A stretch of 7,977 bases of DNA, from NCBI GenBank assembly GCA_905236445.1, contig CAJOPQ010000132.1:1-7977 (forward strand), given 5' to 3'. The stretch is from an uncultured Clostridia bacterium. GTDB lineage: Bacteria; Bacillota; Clostridia; Christensenellales; UBA1242. Positions 5,997-7,977 of this stretch are shown piece by piece (position 1 is the stretch's first letter; each line of letters opens with the position of its first letter). Position numbers and translations under genes: made by a program. A model generated the notes under the pieces. The model made no database searches. It was not told the DNA's origin and saw nothing but the letters and a program-made list of their open reading frames with translations.

Positions 5997-7573
5997 AATT
6001 ATTAGAAGGCTTAAGATTAGAAATAGGATATACTGAGAAAGATGTTGTTAACGCTATTGCTAAGAAATGTAAAATTCAAGTTAAAGATATAAAGCGTTAT
6101 GAAATAATAAAAGAAAGTATAGATGCTAGGCGAAAGCCAGATGTGTATTATAACTTAAATGTTGCTTTTGATACTGATCATAAGTTAGATAATCTTAAGG
6201 ATATTGATGTGTCTCATGCGGGAATCGTTAGACAAAATATTAACTATAACGGAGCTAGGCCGATTGTTGTGGGATTTGGTCCTGCTGGAATGATGATGGC
6301 ACTTAAATTAGCAAAATCTGGACTTAACCCAATTGTTATAGAGCAAGGCGACAGTGTTGATGAAAGGAAATTAAAGATAGATAAGTTTTGGCAAAAAGGT
6401 ACGCTTGATACTTTCTCAAATGTGCATTTTGGTGAAGGTGGTGCTGGTACATTTAGTGACGGCAAATTAAATTCAAATGTTTCTAATGAATATTGCAAGA
6501 TTGTTACAAATGAATTTATAATACATGGTGCGCCAAAAGAAATCTTTTACAAATCAAAACCACACATTGGAACAGACAATCTAGTTCATATGGTCAAAAA
6601 TATACGAAATGATGTTATAACAAGTGGTGGTGAGGTTAGATTCAGAACACGATTGATAGATATATTGATTGATAACGGCATGGTATATGGAATTACTGTG
6701 CAGAATGAAAAAGCAGAAATTGAAACGATAGAAAGCAATACCGTAATTCTTGCTGTTGGACATAGTGCAAAAAATGTATTTGATGAATTGAAACAAAAAA
6801 ATATTGCCATGGAGCAGAAGCCTTTTGCTATTGGTGTAAGGATAGAGCAATCACAAGAAGATATTAATATGTCGCAATATGGGATTAAAGATGATAGATT
6901 GCCTGCTGCCGACTACAAACTTGTGGAGCATTTAGATAATGGGCGAAGTGTATTTACTTTCTGTATGTGTCCCGGAGGAGTGGTTGTTGCTAGCAGTAGC
7001 CAAGAGGGTACAATAGTCACTAATGGCATGAGTTATTTTGCTAGAGACGGACGGAATGCTAATTCAGCAATTCTTGTTAATGTAACGCCGGAAGATTTCA
7101 AGTCAGATGATGTATTGGCGGGATTTGATATGATTAACAAATATGAGAAAGCAGCATTTGATATTGCTGGCAAAAGCTACTATGCTCCGTGCCAAACTGT
7201 TGGAAGTTTTCTAAATGTTGCGTGGGATAAAGATAAAGTGATAGAAGCTACATACAGACCGGGTGTGGAATTCAAAGATTTATCTCAATGTTTGCCAGAT
7301 TTTGTTGTAGAGTCAATTAGGAATGCTTTGCCAAAATTTGAAAAGAAAATAAAAAACTTTGCGAAACCAGAAAATTTACTTATTGCTGTAGAGTCTAGGA
7401 GTAGCTGTCCTGTAAAGATTGTTAGAGATGCAAATTTGTCCACAAGTGTAAAAGGATTATTCGCCATAGGGGAAGGTGCTGGTTATGCAGGCGGCATAAT
7501 GAGTAGTGCACAAGATGGGTTGAAAGTCGCCGATAGGGTAATTGATTATATGTTGAGTAACAAAAATGCTTAA
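5993..7573 (+). CDS. FAD-dependent dehydrogenase, COG2509 type
   Basis: This 526-residue protein has a small N-terminal domain (about 1-75) with the family motif ESIDARRKPDVYY (41-53). A Rossmann FAD-binding site GFGPAG (94-99) with E117 follows, then FSNVHFGEGGAGTFSDGKL (141-159), AVGH (254-257), FCMCPGGVVVASS (323-335) and the C-terminal FAD-closing block GEGAGYAGGIMSSAQDG (493-509). These are the hallmarks of the COG2509 'uncharacterised FAD-dependent dehydrogenase' family, widespread in Bacillota and Bacteroidota. The length is typical and all core motifs are intact. The physiological substrate is not established. No signal peptide or membrane segment is visible, so the protein is probably cytosolic. 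It is the last gene of the operon. Its stop codon lies within the stem of the downstream terminator, so the last four codons (Lys-Asn-Ala-stop) are part of the palindrome. Confidence 0.93.
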   Translation: MKLLEGLRLEIGYTEKDVVNAIAKKCKIQVKDIKRYEIIKESIDARRKPDVYYNLNVAFDTDHKLDNLKDIDVSHAGIVRQNINYNGARPIVVGFGPAGMMMALKLAKSGLNPIVIEQGDSVDERKLKIDKFWQKGTLDTFSNVHFGEGGAGTFSDGKLNSNVSNEYCKIVTNEFIIHGAPKEIFYKSKPHIGTDNLVHMVKNIRNDVITSGGEVRFRTRLIDILIDNGMVYGITVQNEKAEIETIESNTVILAVGHSAKNVFDELKQKNIAMEQKPFAIGVRIEQSQEDINMSQYGIKDDRLPAADYKLVEHLDNGRSVFTFCMCPGGVVVASSSQEGTIVTNGMSYFARDGRNANSAILVNVTPEDFKSDDVLAGFDMINKYEKAAFDIAGKSYYAPCQTVGSFLNVAWDKDKVIEATYRPGVEFKDLSQCLPDFVVESIRNALPKFEKKIKNFAKPENLLIAVESRSSCPVKIVRDANLSTSVKGLFAIGEGAGYAGGIMSSAQDGLKVADRVIDYMLSNKNA

Positions 7574-7593
7574 AGATTAATTTAAGCATTTTT
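7562..7593. terminator. Bidirectional terminator overlapping both stop codons
   Basis: A perfect 13-bp inverted repeat, AAAAATGCTTAAA (7562-7574) and TTTAAGCATTTTT (7581-7593), has a 6-nt loop. It is followed on the + strand by ATTTTT, making a long T-rich tract. On the - strand the far arm also ends in TTTTT. The + gene stop (7571-7573) is in the left arm and the - gene stop (complement of 7582-7584) is in the right arm. The hairpin ends the flavoprotein operon and probably also the convergent TPR gene. Confidence 0.9.
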
Positions 7594-7977
7594 ATTTTTG
7601 ATTAAACTATTGAAATAATTATTATTATATATTACTTCGGCACCAGATGGATTGTATTTGCTTGCTTTGTTATTATATTCTATCGCTTCTAACAAATTAC
7701 CTTCTTTATAACTGCAATAACACAACCTTAGATATGGGTAATAGTTGAAATAAGTCGATGTGGTAAATGCGCTATTTTTTGTATCCATATCGCACTTAGT
7801 TGCCAATATATACCATTTTTTTGACAAATATATATCATTTAGTTGTAAATAACAGTCGCCAATTACGCAACAAATATTTGCTCTTGGTGGAGTATATTCA
7901 AGCGATTGCAATAAATATTTTATTGCATTGTTGTATTGACCGAGTATATAATAAGCGTTTCCAATCATGAAGTAGGC
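7582..7977 (-). CDS. TPR protein C-terminus, probably a family-2 glycosyltransferase tail; 5'-truncated
   Basis: The frame is open to the right window edge, giving 131 visible residues; the N-terminal part and start are missing. The internal ATG at 7968 is only a Met within a TPR helix, since Ala-Tyr-Phe precedes it in frame. Three TPR-like helical hairpins can be read: AYFMIGNAYYILGQYNNAIKY, then the ANICCVIGDCYLQLNDIYLS segment, then YPYLRLCYCSYKEGNLLEAIEYN ending in NPSGAEVIYNNNYF. The middle CDMDTKN...YYPYLRLC stretch and the terminal YNNNYF resemble the C-terminal TPR tail of clostridial family-2 glycosyltransferases with TPR repeats. No catalytic domain is visible, so the glycosyltransferase assignment is by resemblance only. 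The gene is convergent with the flavoprotein operon and shares its terminator. Composition is AT-rich like the neighbours. Confidence 0.75.
   Translation of the reverse strand, partial: AYFMIGNAYYILGQYNNAIKYLLQSLEYTPPRANICCVIGDCYLQLNDIYLSKKWYILATKCDMDTKNSAFTTSTYFNYYPYLRLCYCSYKEGNLLEAIEYNNKASKYNPSGAEVIYNNNYFNSLIKNKNA

Noticed and set aside
6244..6850. Antisense ORFs of 74-89 residues within the second flavoprotein
   Set aside because: Shadows of a conserved gene, with no RBS or known domain.

Overview
The window is AT-rich, with a standard genetic code (TGG for Trp, TGA used as stop), strong GGAG/AAGGA-type ribosome binding sites, a Gram-positive style lipoprotein signal and Gly-X-Y repeat surface-protein sequence. 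This points to a low-GC Bacillota, most likely an uncultured gut-type member of Clostridia. The taxonomic placement is inference.

Layout from left to right. (1) The 3' part of a large secreted or surface protein lies on the + strand. Collagen-like Gly-X-Y triplets are followed by a long beta-rich region with three Ig-like-looking modules; the gene starts before the window. (2) A strong bidirectional hairpin terminator lies in the convergent junction. (3) A small, unrecognised 185-residue lipoprotein lies on the - strand. (4) A 125-bp divergent intergenic region holds a good + strand promoter. (5) A compact three-gene + strand operon follows. It encodes a long-form U32 family protein (RlhA/YdcP-like, an rRNA/tRNA hydroxylation-type family), an HI0933/BaiN-type flavoprotein and a COG2509-type flavoprotein. 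The two junctions are 4-base ATGA start/stop overlaps. (6) A second bidirectional terminator has a palindrome that encodes the C-termini of both flanking genes. (7) The 3' end of a - strand TPR gene runs off the right edge. It is very probably the TPR tail of a family-2 glycosyltransferase.

The left and right edge genes and the lipoprotein look like cell-envelope or accessory functions. The central operon is housekeeping-like: a probable Fe-S U32 RNA-hydroxylation-type protein, tightly coupled to two FAD-dependent oxidoreductases of uncertain substrate. I see no mobile element, CRISPR array, tRNA, rRNA or clear new defence-type system. The most interesting points are the tight coupling of the U32 gene with two flavoproteins, the coding palindromic terminator, and the collagen-like surface protein whose real frame is easily missed.
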